Below, piece after piece: positions 34,772 to 43,219 of a stretch of DNA of 64,000 nucleotides. The position numbers and the translations under genes are program-made. Numbering within the stretch: the first letter of the stretch is position 1; every line of letters starts with the position of its first letter. The notes beneath the pieces are model-generated. The model worked only from the letters and a program-made list of their open reading frames with translations. It made no database searches and was not told the DNA's origin. Source of the DNA: VRUE01 sp036271315 (GTDB taxonomy: Bacteria; Actinomycetota; Thermoleophilia; Solirubrobacterales; 70-9); the NCBI GenBank assembly GCA_036271315.1, contig DATBAV010000003.1:1-64000 (forward strand), written 5' to 3'.

Positions 34772-36060
34772 CCGATAAGCCACGCCGCGTCGCCGTGATC
34801 GGCGGCAACCGGATCCCCTTCGCGCGCTCCAACTCCGTCTACTCGCGGGCGTCGAACCAGGACATGCTCACCGCCGCCCTCGACGGCCTCATCTCGCGCT
34901 ACTCGCTCGAGGGCGAGGCGCTCGGCGAGGTCGCCGGCGGCGCCGTACTCAAGCACTCGCGCGACCGCGACCTCACCCGCGAGAGCGTGCTCGGCACCCG
35001 CCTCGCCGCCGAGACGCCCGCCTACGACGTGCAGCAAGCCTGCGGCACCGGGCTGGAGACGACGATCCTGGTCGCCAACAAGATCGCCCTCGGCCAGATC
35101 GACGCCGGCATCGCCTGCGGCGCCGACACCACCTCCGACGCGCCGATCGGGCTCAACGAGGGCCTGCGCGAAGTCCTGCTCGACGCCAACCGCGAGAAGT
35201 CGACCTTCGGTCGAGTCAAGCAACTGACCAGGGTGCGACCCAGCCACGTCGTGCCGGCGATCCCCCGCAACGAGGAGCCGCGCACCGGCCTCTCGATGGG
35301 CGAGCACTGCGCGATCATGGCGGCGGAGTGGCAAGTCGGCCGAGAGGAGCAGGACGAGCTCGCGGTCAACAGCCACCACCACCTCGGCGGTGCCTATGAG
35401 CGCGGCTTCATGGACGACCTGGTCAGCCCCTACCTCGGCCTCGAGCGCGACCAGAACCTGCGTGCCGACTCCTCGACCGAGAAGCTGGCCAAGCTCGGCC
35501 CGGTCTTCGGCGGCCCCGAGGGGACGATGACCGCTGCCAACTCGACCCCGCTCAGCGACGGCGCCTCGGCGGTGCTGCTGGCGAGCGAGGAGTGGGCAAA
35601 GGAACGCGACCTGCCGGTCCTCGCCTACTTCGTCGACGGTCAGACCGCCGCGGTCGACCACGTGCACAAGCGCGAGGGCCTCTTGATGGCGCCAGCTTAC
35701 GCGATGCCGCGCATGCTCGACCGCATCGGCGCCGGCCTCGGCGATTTCGACTTCTACGAGATCCACGAGGCCTTCGCCGCCCAGGTGCTCTGCACGTTGA
35801 AGGCCTGGGAGGACCCGGCCTTCTGCCGCGACCGCCTCGGCCGCGATAAGCCGCTTGGCGCGATCGACCGCGAGCGGCTCAACGTCAACGGCGGCTCGCT
35901 TGCCGCCGGCCACCCCTTTGCCGCCACCGGCGGGCGCATCGTCGCCAGCCTCGCTAAGGCCCTGCACGAGCAGGGCTCGGGCCGCGGCCTGATCAGCATC
36001 TGCGCGGCTGGCGGCCAGGGCGTCGTCGCCGCGCTCGAAAGCACAGGAGAGAACCTATGA
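34768..36060 (+). CDS. Thiolase (acetyl-CoA C-acyltransferase)
   Basis: 430 residues from a TTG codon that overlaps the TetR stop (TTGA). Nucleophilic Cys92 in QQACGTGLE; C-terminal catalytic elements NVNGGSLAAGHPFAATGG (His) and ISICAAGGQGVVA (Cys). Length fits FadI/FadA-type degradative thiolases, which cleave 3-ketoacyl-CoA to acetyl-CoA and a shortened acyl-CoA. Second gene in the operon; the next gene starts 73 nt later, after an 11-bp inverted repeat. Confidence 0.92.
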   Translation: MTDKPRRVAVIGGNRIPFARSNSVYSRASNQDMLTAALDGLISRYSLEGEALGEVAGGAVLKHSRDRDLTRESVLGTRLAAETPAYDVQQACGTGLETTILVANKIALGQIDAGIACGADTTSDAPIGLNEGLREVLLDANREKSTFGRVKQLTRVRPSHVVPAIPRNEEPRTGLSMGEHCAIMAAEWQVGREEQDELAVNSHHHLGGAYERGFMDDLVSPYLGLERDQNLRADSSTEKLAKLGPVFGGPEGTMTAANSTPLSDGASAVLLASEEWAKERDLPVLAYFVDGQTAAVDHVHKREGLLMAPAYAMPRMLDRIGAGLGDFDFYEIHEAFAAQVLCTLKAWEDPAFCRDRLGRDKPLGAIDRERLNVNGGSLAAGHPFAATGGRIVASLAKALHEQGSGRGLISICAAGGQGVVAALESTGENL

Positions 36061-36061
36061 A

Positions 36062-36115
36062 CGTCCAAATCGACGCGGTGACTTCCAGGTGTTCGAATCC
36101 GTGGCGATTTGGACG
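36062..36115 (+). repeat. Intra-operon inverted repeat between thiolase and reductase genes
   Basis: CGTCCAAATCG (36062-36072) and CGATTTGGACG (36105-36115) form an 11-bp perfect stem with a 32-nt loop, 18 nt before the GTG of the next gene. It could set differential expression of the operon by processing or partial termination. Confidence 0.6.
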
Positions 36116-36133
36116 CGAATCCGGAGGTGTGAA

Positions 36134-37456
36134 GTGAGCGACCTCTACACACAGGTAGTCAACTCGCCCCCGGGCCGGATGATCGCCGGCCGGGTCGGCC
36201 TGCCCCAGCCGACGCAGCTGGAGCGCTACCAGCCCGGCGCGTCGGTCATCGCCGGCGCAGTGCTCAGCGGCGGCGCCTCGCGCGGCCGCCTCGGCAAACG
36301 GATCGAGCAGGTGCTGGGCAACGTCGGCGCGGCCAAGCCGGAGACCACCGGCGCGCCGGTCAAGGCGCTGGTCTTCGACGCCACCGGCATCGCCGACTCG
36401 ACCGAGCTGGTCGAGCTGCAGCGCTTCTTCCATCCCAATGTGAAGCGGGTGCAGCGCTCCGGCCGCGTCGTCGTGCTCGGCACGCCGCCCGCCGGCCTGC
36501 CGCCGCGGGCGGCGACCGCGCAGCGGGCGCTGGAGGGCTTCACCCGTTCGCTCGGCAAGGAGATCGGCCGCGGCATCGCCGTGCAGCTGGTCTACGTCGC
36601 CGAGGGTGCCGAGGAGGAGATCGACTCCACCCTGCGCTTCCTGCTCTCGCCCCGCTCCGCCTACGTCTCCGGCCAGGTGGTCGAGGTCGGCAAGGCAGTG
36701 ACGAAGGCGCCCGAGCTCGACTGGGAGCGGCCGCTCGAGGGCAAGGTGGCGCTCGTCACCGGCGCCTCGCGCGGCATCGGCGAGGCGATCGCCACCACCC
36801 TGCACCGCGACGGCGCCGAGCTCGTCCTGCTCGACGTGCCGGCACTCTCCGCCGACCTCGCCGCAGTCGCCGCGCGACTGGGCGCCGAGACGATCGAGCT
36901 CGACATCACCGACCCCGACGCGCCGCTGCAGATCGCCGCGGCGATCCCCGACGGCGTCGACACGATCGTCCATAACGCCGGCGTCACCCGCGACCGCACG
37001 ATCGCCAAGATGCCGGAGGACCGCTGGAGCTCGCTGATGGAGATCAACCTCTCCAGCGAGGAGCGAATCAACGACGAGCTGCTCGAGCGCGGCCTGCTGC
37101 GGCCCAACGGTCGCATCGTCTGCGTCTCCTCGATGAGCGGCGTCGCCGGCAACTCGGGTCAGACCAACTACGCCACCTCGAAGGCCGGCGTGATCGGCAT
37201 GGTCGAAGCGCTGGCGCCCGACCTGGCCAAGCGCAAGGCGACGATCAACGCGGTCGCCCCCGGCTTCATCGAGACCCAGATGACGGCGAAAATGCCGATC
37301 GCGATCCGCGAAGCGGGGCGGCGGATGAACAGCATGTCGCAGGGAGGCCTGCCGGTCGACGTCGCTGAGACGATCGCCTGGTTCGCCAGCCCGGCCTCGA
37401 CCGGCGTCAACGGCAACACGGTCCGCGTCTGCGGCCAGAGCCTGCTGGGGGCCTGA
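36134..37456 (+). CDS. High-molecular-weight 3-oxoacyl-(ACP/CoA) reductase, FabG4-like
   Basis: 440 residues from the GTG at 36134, preceded by GGAGG; the longer open frame begins inside the inverted repeat and is not used. The N-terminal ~190 residues are a degenerate Rossmann domain (ALVFDATGIADSTELVELQRFF), and the C-terminal SDR domain is complete: VALVTGASRGIGEAI, HNAGVTRDRTIAKM, VSSMSGVAGNSGQTNYATSKAG (Ser, Tyr, Lys triad). This two-domain layout is the FabG4 class of Actinobacteria, NADH-dependent and acting on acyl-CoA. In this operon it supplies the 3-hydroxyacyl/3-ketoacyl step. The stop overlaps the MaoC ATG by one base. Confidence 0.92.
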   Translation: MSDLYTQVVNSPPGRMIAGRVGLPQPTQLERYQPGASVIAGAVLSGGASRGRLGKRIEQVLGNVGAAKPETTGAPVKALVFDATGIADSTELVELQRFFHPNVKRVQRSGRVVVLGTPPAGLPPRAATAQRALEGFTRSLGKEIGRGIAVQLVYVAEGAEEEIDSTLRFLLSPRSAYVSGQVVEVGKAVTKAPELDWERPLEGKVALVTGASRGIGEAIATTLHRDGAELVLLDVPALSADLAAVAARLGAETIELDITDPDAPLQIAAAIPDGVDTIVHNAGVTRDRTIAKMPEDRWSSLMEINLSSEERINDELLERGLLRPNGRIVCVSSMSGVAGNSGQTNYATSKAGVIGMVEALAPDLAKRKATINAVAPGFIETQMTAKMPIAIREAGRRMNSMSQGGLPVDVAETIAWFASPASTGVNGNTVRVCGQSLLGA

Positions 37457-38358
37457 TGAGCGCCCGCACCCTGGAGAGCTCGCCCAGCATCCTGCCGCTC
37501 TACGCCCGGGCCGCGGCGCCGATGGTGCCGGGCGCGTCGCTGCTGCCCTTCATCCCCGGCGGCGGCAAGGAGATCCCCGAGATCGAGCTGACCCTGCCCC
37601 AGGTCCGCGCCGACGCCGAGCGGGTCGCCGCCTACAACCGCGTCTGTGGCTTCGGCCTGCGCGACCACCTGCCCCCCACCTACCCGCATGTGCTCGCCTT
37701 CCCCCTGCACATGGCGGTGATGGCCGAAGGCAGCTTCCCCTTCGGCGCCGTCGGCCTCGTCCACGTCGAGAACCAGATCGTCCAGCATCGGCGCATCGGC
37801 CTCGACGAGGAGCTGACGATCAAGGTCAAGCCGACGAAACTGGCAGAGCACCCCAAGGGCCGTACGTTCTCGCTCGTCACCAAGGTCAAGGCCGGCAACC
37901 GGATCGTCTGGGAGTCGACCAGCACGATGCTGCGCCGAGGCGGCGGCAACGGCTCCGCCACCAAGGGGCGCTCCGGCGAGGAGCCCGATCTCGTCGGCGG
38001 GGCCGAGTGGAAGCTCAGCGGTGACCTGGGGCGACGCTACGCCGCCGTCTCGGGCGATCGCAACCCGATCCACATGCACGCCTGGACGGCGAAGCCGCTC
38101 GGCTTCCCGCGGGCGATCGCGCACGGGATGTGGACCAAGGGGCGCTGCCTGGCCGCGCTCGAGTCCCGCCTCCCCGACGCCTTTCAGGTTGACGTTCGCT
38201 TCCGCAAGCCGATCCTGCTGCCCGGCCGGGTCGAGTTCGCAAGCACTTCGCAGGGAGACGAGATCGCATTCGCGGTGCGTGACGCAAAGCGCGGCACACC
38301 GCACCTCGACGGCTCGGTGAAGCCGCGCGAGGCCAAATCCAAAGACGGGAGGAAGTAG
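37456..38358 (+). CDS. MaoC family dehydratase (enoyl-CoA hydratase type)
   Basis: 300 residues, the size of a double hot-dog protein. The hydratase-2 motif is in the C-terminal hot dog: AVSGDRNPIHMHAWTAKPLGFPRAIAHGMWTKG, with the Asp/His catalytic dyad (GDRNPIHMH). The N-terminal hot dog (PLHMAVMAEGSFPFGAVGLVHVENQI) lacks those residues and is presumably structural. It would hydrate enoyl-CoA to the (R)-3-hydroxyacyl-CoA used by the FabG4-like enzyme encoded directly upstream; together they replace a FadB-type enzyme. Confidence 0.9.
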   Translation: MSARTLESSPSILPLYARAAAPMVPGASLLPFIPGGGKEIPEIELTLPQVRADAERVAAYNRVCGFGLRDHLPPTYPHVLAFPLHMAVMAEGSFPFGAVGLVHVENQIVQHRRIGLDEELTIKVKPTKLAEHPKGRTFSLVTKVKAGNRIVWESTSTMLRRGGGNGSATKGRSGEEPDLVGGAEWKLSGDLGRRYAAVSGDRNPIHMHAWTAKPLGFPRAIAHGMWTKGRCLAALESRLPDAFQVDVRFRKPILLPGRVEFASTSQGDEIAFAVRDAKRGTPHLDGSVKPREAKSKDGRK

Positions 38359-38360
38359 AG

Positions 38361-39698
38361 ATGCCCACCGCCACCGAGGACAAGGGAGTGGCCGAGCGCA
38401 GCATGGGCCTGGGCCTGCGCTGGCTCAACAAGCTGGCCGGCTCGGACCTGCTCGACCGCATCCGCATCCGCAAGCAGGTCGAGCGCGCGCTCTTCACCGG
38501 CACCAAGAACGGCTTCCGCTCGGCGACCGCCGCCGGGCGCACCTTCAAGGCTGCCCAGAACCTGACCGGGCCGGCCCGGCAGAAGCCGAGCAAGCCCAGG
38601 GCGCTGTTCGACATCAGCCCCGACGACGAGCAGCAGATGCTGCAGGAAGGCGTGCGCGACTTCGCCGACGCGAAGGTGCGGCCCGTCGCCAAGCAGGCCG
38701 ACTTCGACAAGGCCACGCCGAGCGAGCTGCTCGACCAGGCCAACGAGCTCGGCGTCAACATGCTCGGTGTCCCCGAGGAGCTCGGCGGGGTGATGCACGA
38801 GCAGGCCGCGGTGACCAGCGTCCTGATCGGCGAGGCCCTCGCCCACGGCGACATGGGCATCGCCTACGCCGCGCTAGCCCCCGGCGCCGTCGCCACGGCA
38901 ATCGGCCACTGGGGCACGCCCGAGCAGGAGGCGACCTACCTGCCCGCCTTCACCGGCGAGGACACGCCGGCGGCGGCGCTGGCGATCCTCGAGCCACGAC
39001 CGCTGTTCGATCCGCTGAAGCTGGAGACGACGGCGACCAAGAAGGACGGGGACTGGGTGCTGAGCGGCACCAAGTCGCTGCTCGCCCGGCCCACCGAGTG
39101 CGAGCTCTTCCTTGTCGCCGCCGAGGCCGAGGACATCGGCCCGGCCCTCTTCGTGATCGAGTCGGGCACCCCCGGCCTCACGGTCGAGGAGGAGCCGGCG
39201 ATGGGGCTGCGCCCCGCCGCCACCGGCCGCCTCCTGCTCGAGGAGGTGAAGCTGCCCACCGCCGCCCTGCTCGGCGAGGGCAAGCGCGAGGACTACGTCG
39301 AGTGCGTACAGCGCGCCCGGCTCGCCTGGTGCGCGCTCGCGGTCGGCACGGCGCAGGCGACGCTCGACTACGTCAAGCAGTACGTCAACGAGCGCACCGC
39401 CTTCGGCGAACCGATCTCCAACCGCCAGGGCGTCGCCTTCGGGGTCTCCGACATCGGGATAGAGAGCGAAGGCATGCGCCTCGCCACCTACCGGGGGGCC
39501 AGCCGCGCCGACCAGGGCCAGGAGTTCGCCCGCGAGGCGGCGCTGGCGCGCCGGCTCTGCACCCAGAAGGGGATGCAGATCGGCTCCGAAGGGGTGCAGC
39601 TACTCGGCGGCCACGGCTTCGTCAAGGAGCATCCGGTCGAGCGCTGGTACCGCGACCTCCGCGCAGCGGGCGTTATGGAGGGCGCCCTGCTCGTCTAG
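38361..39698 (+). CDS. Acyl-CoA dehydrogenase 1
   Basis: 445 residues. An N-terminal ~75-residue extension (RWLNKLAGSDLLDRIRIRKQVE) precedes the dehydrogenase core, which begins DISPDDEQQMLQEGVRDFADAKVRP. FAD/substrate elements include LAILEPRPLFDPLKLETTA, ERTAFGEPISNRQGVAF and LLGGHGFVKEHPVERWYRDLRA, the last being the C-terminal motif of the family. The usual catalytic Glu position is not obvious, and the substrate-binding motif is atypical (ILEPRPLFD instead of TEPxxGSD), so it may act on an unusual acyl-CoA or pair with the second copy. Starts 2 nt after the MaoC stop. Confidence 0.88.
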   Translation: MPTATEDKGVAERSMGLGLRWLNKLAGSDLLDRIRIRKQVERALFTGTKNGFRSATAAGRTFKAAQNLTGPARQKPSKPRALFDISPDDEQQMLQEGVRDFADAKVRPVAKQADFDKATPSELLDQANELGVNMLGVPEELGGVMHEQAAVTSVLIGEALAHGDMGIAYAALAPGAVATAIGHWGTPEQEATYLPAFTGEDTPAAALAILEPRPLFDPLKLETTATKKDGDWVLSGTKSLLARPTECELFLVAAEAEDIGPALFVIESGTPGLTVEEEPAMGLRPAATGRLLLEEVKLPTAALLGEGKREDYVECVQRARLAWCALAVGTAQATLDYVKQYVNERTAFGEPISNRQGVAFGVSDIGIESEGMRLATYRGASRADQGQEFAREAALARRLCTQKGMQIGSEGVQLLGGHGFVKEHPVERWYRDLRAAGVMEGALLV

Positions 39699-39727
39699 CG
39701 CCAAGCGCTGAGAGCTGAAAGGAACCC

Positions 39728-40948
39728 ATGATCAATCTCGAGACACCAAAGAAGTTCAAGCCCCTCGTCAGTCAGGCAAACCAGGTCGCGACCGAGGTCT
39801 TCCGGCCGATCTCACGCAAGTACGACGAGGCCGAGCACTCCTACCCCAAGGAGCTCGACATGCTGGCCTCGCTGATCGACGGCATGAACGAGGGCTCCGA
39901 CATTGGCGGCGCCGGTGCCGCCGGCGTGCGCCGCGAATCGAACGGCGACACTGAGGCCGGCAACCGCAACGGCTCCAACCTCTCCACCGTGCTCGGCGTG
40001 ATCGAGCTCTGCTGGGGCGACGTCGGCCTGCTGCTCTCGATGCCCCGCCAGGGCCTCGGCAACTCGGCGATCGCCTCGGTGGCGAGCGACGAGCAGCTCG
40101 AGCACTACGGCGGCAAGTGGGCGGCGATGGCGATCACCGAGCCCGAGGCGGGCTCCGACTCGGCCGCAATCCGCACCACGGCCGATCTCGACGGCGACGA
40201 GTACGTGCTCAACGGCGAGAAGATCTTCGTCACCTCGGGCGACCGCGCCGATCTGATCGTGGTCTGGGCGACGCTCGACCGCAAAGTGGGACGGGCGGCA
40301 ATCAGATCGTTCATCGTCGAGCGCGACAACCCCGGCCTGAAGCTGGACCGGCTCGAGCACAAGCTCGGGATCCGGGCGTCGGACACCGCCAACTTCACCC
40401 TGCAGGACTGCCGGGTGCCGAAGGAGGCGCTGCTGGGCGATCCAGAGGTCAAGTCCGATCCCAAGCAGGGCTTCGGCGGCGCGATGCAGACGTTCGACAA
40501 CACGCGGCCGCTGGTCGCCGCGATGGCGGTCGGGGTCGCCCGCGCCTCGCTGGAGGAGACGCGCAAGCGGCTCGAGGAGGCCGGGGTCGAGATCGACTAC
40601 GACACGCCGGCCCTGAGCCAATCCGCCGCCGCCGCCCGCTACCTCGAAATGGAGTCCGACTACGAGGCAGCGCACCTACTCACCCTGCAGGCGGCCTGGA
40701 TGGCCGACAACGGCAAGCCGAACTCGCTGCAGGCCTCGATGGCCAAGGCGAAGGCGGGGCGCACCTGCGTCGACGTCGCGCTCGGGTGCGTCGAGCTGTG
40801 TGGCTCGGTGGGCTATGGCGAGAACGAGTTGCTCGAGAAGTGGGCGAGGGACGCGAAGATCCTCGACATTTTCGAGGGGACTCAACAGATTCAGCTGCTC
40901 ATCGTCGCGCGCCAGCTTCTTGGCAAGAGCTCAAGCGAACTGCGGTAG
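39728..40948 (+). CDS. Acyl-CoA dehydrogenase 2
   Basis: 406 residues. Canonical motifs: AITEPEAGSDSAAIRTTAD (FAD/substrate), FVTSGDRADLIVVWA, and the C-terminal CVELCGSVGYGENELLEKWARDAKILDIFEGTQQIQ block, in which the Glu of the FEGT motif corresponds to a catalytic or flavin-near residue. Oxidises acyl-CoA to enoyl-CoA, the first beta-oxidation step. GAAAGGA stands 6-7 nt before the ATG. Two adjacent, dissimilar dehydrogenases recall actinobacterial FadE pairs that form heteromeric enzymes for bulky substrates such as sterol side chains; pairing here is inference. Confidence 0.92.
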   Translation: MINLETPKKFKPLVSQANQVATEVFRPISRKYDEAEHSYPKELDMLASLIDGMNEGSDIGGAGAAGVRRESNGDTEAGNRNGSNLSTVLGVIELCWGDVGLLLSMPRQGLGNSAIASVASDEQLEHYGGKWAAMAITEPEAGSDSAAIRTTADLDGDEYVLNGEKIFVTSGDRADLIVVWATLDRKVGRAAIRSFIVERDNPGLKLDRLEHKLGIRASDTANFTLQDCRVPKEALLGDPEVKSDPKQGFGGAMQTFDNTRPLVAAMAVGVARASLEETRKRLEEAGVEIDYDTPALSQSAAAARYLEMESDYEAAHLLTLQAAWMADNGKPNSLQASMAKAKAGRTCVDVALGCVELCGSVGYGENELLEKWARDAKILDIFEGTQQIQLLIVARQLLGKSSSELR

Positions 40949-40953
40949 GTGGT

Positions 40954-41054
40954 GGAGATCCGGTGCCCCTCCCGCTGAGACCGTTGCGCAGCAGGTCGCG
41001 GCGGGAGGCTCGGGGCGTGGTCCCTGAGCCTCATCGGGAGGGCACCGGATCTCC
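40954..41054. repeat. Structured intergenic element with ~20-bp outer stem
   Basis: Arms 40954-40974 and 41035-41054 pair over 20 bp with one bulged C. The interior contains a further hairpin GAGGCTC/GAGCCTC. It begins 5 nt after the stop of the acyl-CoA dehydrogenase gene. The core sequence is unrelated to the cloverleaf-like elements near 22 kb. Confidence 0.75.
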
Positions 41055-41091
41055 TCACCCAGCGGCGGCTCGGTGAGCAAGACCCGATTCA

Positions 41092-41144
41092 TCACCGAGG
41101 TCGCCTCAACCCGCCATATACGCGGGTTGAGGCGACCTCGGTGA
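41092..41144. terminator. Perfect 23-bp hairpin between operon end and acyl-CoA synthetase gene
   Basis: Arms 41092-41114 and 41122-41144 are exact reverse complements around the 7-nt loop CATATAC. It lies 25 nt before the GTG of the synthetase gene. No clear T-run follows, so it could be a Rho-independent terminator variant, a barrier between operons or a repeat. Confidence 0.65.
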
Positions 41145-41169
41145 AACGCTCTCAGGCAGACTGCTGGCC

Positions 41170-42642
41170 GTGAACTTCATTGAGGATGTGATGGAGCGGT
41201 CGCCGGCTTCGCGGCTGGGGATCGTCGCGGTGGATTCCGAAGGGAATCGGCGGGATTGGTTCTTCGGGGAACTGATTGCTTGCTCGGCGGGGCTCTCGGG
41301 GGCGTTTGCTGCTCGGGGGGTCAAGCGCGGGGACGTGGTGATGACTCTTGTGGGGAATCGGATCGAGTGGGTTCTTTCGTTGCTTGCCTGCTGGCGGATG
41401 GGGGCGGTGGCGTTGCCCTGCAGCACGATGTTGCGGCGGCAGGATCTGGCCTTGCGGGTGGCTGCTGCCGATCCGAAGCTCTGTGTGGGCGAGGACGCGC
41501 TGCTGGCTGAACTGCCCGATGGGGTGGCGACGATGACCATGGATGAGGTCGCGGCGGCACTCGACGAGGATCTGCCGCAGGAGACGCCGGCGCCGGTTGA
41601 AGCTATGGGGGCCGAGGATCCCGCGTTGATCGTCTTTACCTCGGGTACGACCGGGGAGCCGCGGGGTGTGGTGCACGGGTATCGCTATCTGCTCGGGCAG
41701 GCGGGACAGGCGGAGCACTGGTTTGGGGCGCGCAAGGGAGAGCTGGCCTGGTGCACTACGGCGACCGGGTGGTCGAAGTCGGCGCGCAACGTCTTTCTTG
41801 CGCCTTGGCTGACCGGGGCGGCGGCGGTGATCCATGACGGACGGTTTGATCCGGGCGAGCGGCTTGATTTCGTCGAGGCGCTGGGCGTCAACGTGCTCTG
41901 CCAGGCGCCGACCGAGTATCGGATGATCGCCAAGCGCACTGCCCTGCGCCCCCTCCCAGCCCTGCGCCGCAAGGTCTCCGCCGGCGAGCCGCTCGAGGCC
42001 GAGACGATTGCCGCTTGGCGGACAGCGACCGGGCTGGAGGTCGCCGACGGCTACGGCCAGACCGAGACCGGCCACATCAGTGGCAACCACGTCGGCGTGC
42101 CGGTGCGCGAGGGCTCGATGGGCAAGTCGCTGCCGGGCCTGAATATTCGCCTGGCCAGGCCGGAGGGCTCTGGAGATGACGTCTCGGCCGCCGGCGAACT
42201 GCAGCTGCGCGCCGCCTCCTCCCCCACCTTCTTCTCGCGCTACCTCGACGGCGAGCGCTTCGAGGGCGAGTGGTGGCCGACCGGCGACCTGGTCCGCGAA
42301 GACGCGGACGGCTACCTCTTCTTCGAGGGCCGCGACGACGACATCATTCTCTCCTCCGGCTACCGGATCGGCCCCTTCGAGGTGGAGTCGGCGCTGCTCT
42401 CCCACCCGGCCGTTGCCGAAGCCGCGGCCGTCGCCGCACCGGACCCCGAGCGCGGCGCCGTGGTGCGGGCGATCGTCGTGCCCAACGGGCGCAAGCCAAG
42501 CGAGGAGTTGGCCCGCGAGCTGCAGGAGCACTGCAAGCGCGAAACCGCCCCCTACAAGTTCCCCCGCATCGTCGAGTTCGCCGCCGAGCTGCCGAAGACG
42601 AGCAGCGGCAAGGTCAAGCGAGCGCAGCTGCGCCAGGAATAA
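41170..42642 (+). CDS. AMP-dependent acyl-CoA synthetase
   Basis: 490 residues from GTG. ANL-superfamily motifs: P-loop IVFTSGTTGEPRGVVHGY, adenine motif GYGQTETG, WWPTGDLVREDADGYLFFEGRDDDIILSSGYRIGPFEVE (partial), and the catalytic Lys in KTSSGKVKRAQLR. It activates a carboxylic acid to acyl-AMP and then acyl-CoA, and probably feeds the upstream operon. Codon use changes inside the gene: up to ~41935 third positions are rich in G and T, after that C dominates as in neighbouring genes. Medium-chain or benzoate-type specificity is possible; the substrate cannot be set from sequence. Confidence 0.9.
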   Translation: MNFIEDVMERSPASRLGIVAVDSEGNRRDWFFGELIACSAGLSGAFAARGVKRGDVVMTLVGNRIEWVLSLLACWRMGAVALPCSTMLRRQDLALRVAAADPKLCVGEDALLAELPDGVATMTMDEVAAALDEDLPQETPAPVEAMGAEDPALIVFTSGTTGEPRGVVHGYRYLLGQAGQAEHWFGARKGELAWCTTATGWSKSARNVFLAPWLTGAAAVIHDGRFDPGERLDFVEALGVNVLCQAPTEYRMIAKRTALRPLPALRRKVSAGEPLEAETIAAWRTATGLEVADGYGQTETGHISGNHVGVPVREGSMGKSLPGLNIRLARPEGSGDDVSAAGELQLRAASSPTFFSRYLDGERFEGEWWPTGDLVREDADGYLFFEGRDDDIILSSGYRIGPFEVESALLSHPAVAEAAAVAAPDPERGAVVRAIVVPNGRKPSEELARELQEHCKRETAPYKFPRIVEFAAELPKTSSGKVKRAQLRQE

Positions 42643-42651
42643 GGTGGGTCG

Positions 42652-43155
42652 GTGGAGGCCAGCGCCCCAGCCGATCCTGAGTCGATCGCCCGCGGCTACT
42701 TCGACGCCGTGGCCCGGCGCGACATCGGCGCGATGGCCTCCTTCTGGGAGCCGGGCGCGCCCGACGTGATCCACGGCGTGGTCGAGATGACGGTGCCGGA
42801 CGACCTGCGCGCATGGTTCGGCAATCTCTTCGCCGCCTTCCCCGACTTCAGCTTCGAGGTGCTCGACGTGATCGCCGGCGGCGAGAAGGTCGCGGTGCGC
42901 TGGCACGCGACCGGCACCTTCAACGGCAGCGGCAAATTCGAAGGCCTGCTGCCCAACGGGCGCAGCGTCGACGTCGAGGGCTGTGACGTGCTCACCGTTC
43001 GCGACGGCCTGATCCGCCGCAACGACGCCCACCTCAACGGCGCCGAGCTGGCGCGCCAGCTCGGCGCGCTGCCGCCTGCCGGCTCACCGCCGGAACGGGC
43101 GCTATCGGCCCTGCTCAATTTGAAGACGCGCCTCATAGCGGCGATCCGCCGCTAG
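42652..43155 (+). CDS. SnoaL-like / ester cyclase family protein
   Basis: 167 residues from GTG, 9 nt after the synthetase stop. NTF2-like fold with SnoaL features: ARGYFDAVARRDIGAMASFWEPGAPDVIHG, FPDFSFEVLDVIAGGEKVAVRWHATGTFNG (partial), and VEGCDVLTVRDGLIRRNDAHLNGAEL. Family members isomerise or hydrolyse small molecules, and many are uncharacterised. Likely co-transcribed with the synthetase and perhaps acting on the same acid. A ~35-residue C-terminal extension follows the fold. Confidence 0.8.
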   Translation: MEASAPADPESIARGYFDAVARRDIGAMASFWEPGAPDVIHGVVEMTVPDDLRAWFGNLFAAFPDFSFEVLDVIAGGEKVAVRWHATGTFNGSGKFEGLLPNGRSVDVEGCDVLTVRDGLIRRNDAHLNGAELARQLGALPPAGSPPERALSALLNLKTRLIAAIRR

Positions 43156-43219
43156 ACGCCGACGCGAAGGGAGACTCCAGCACGCCAGTAGCGCTCCTGG
43201 CCCGCCAGCAGGACTCGGG

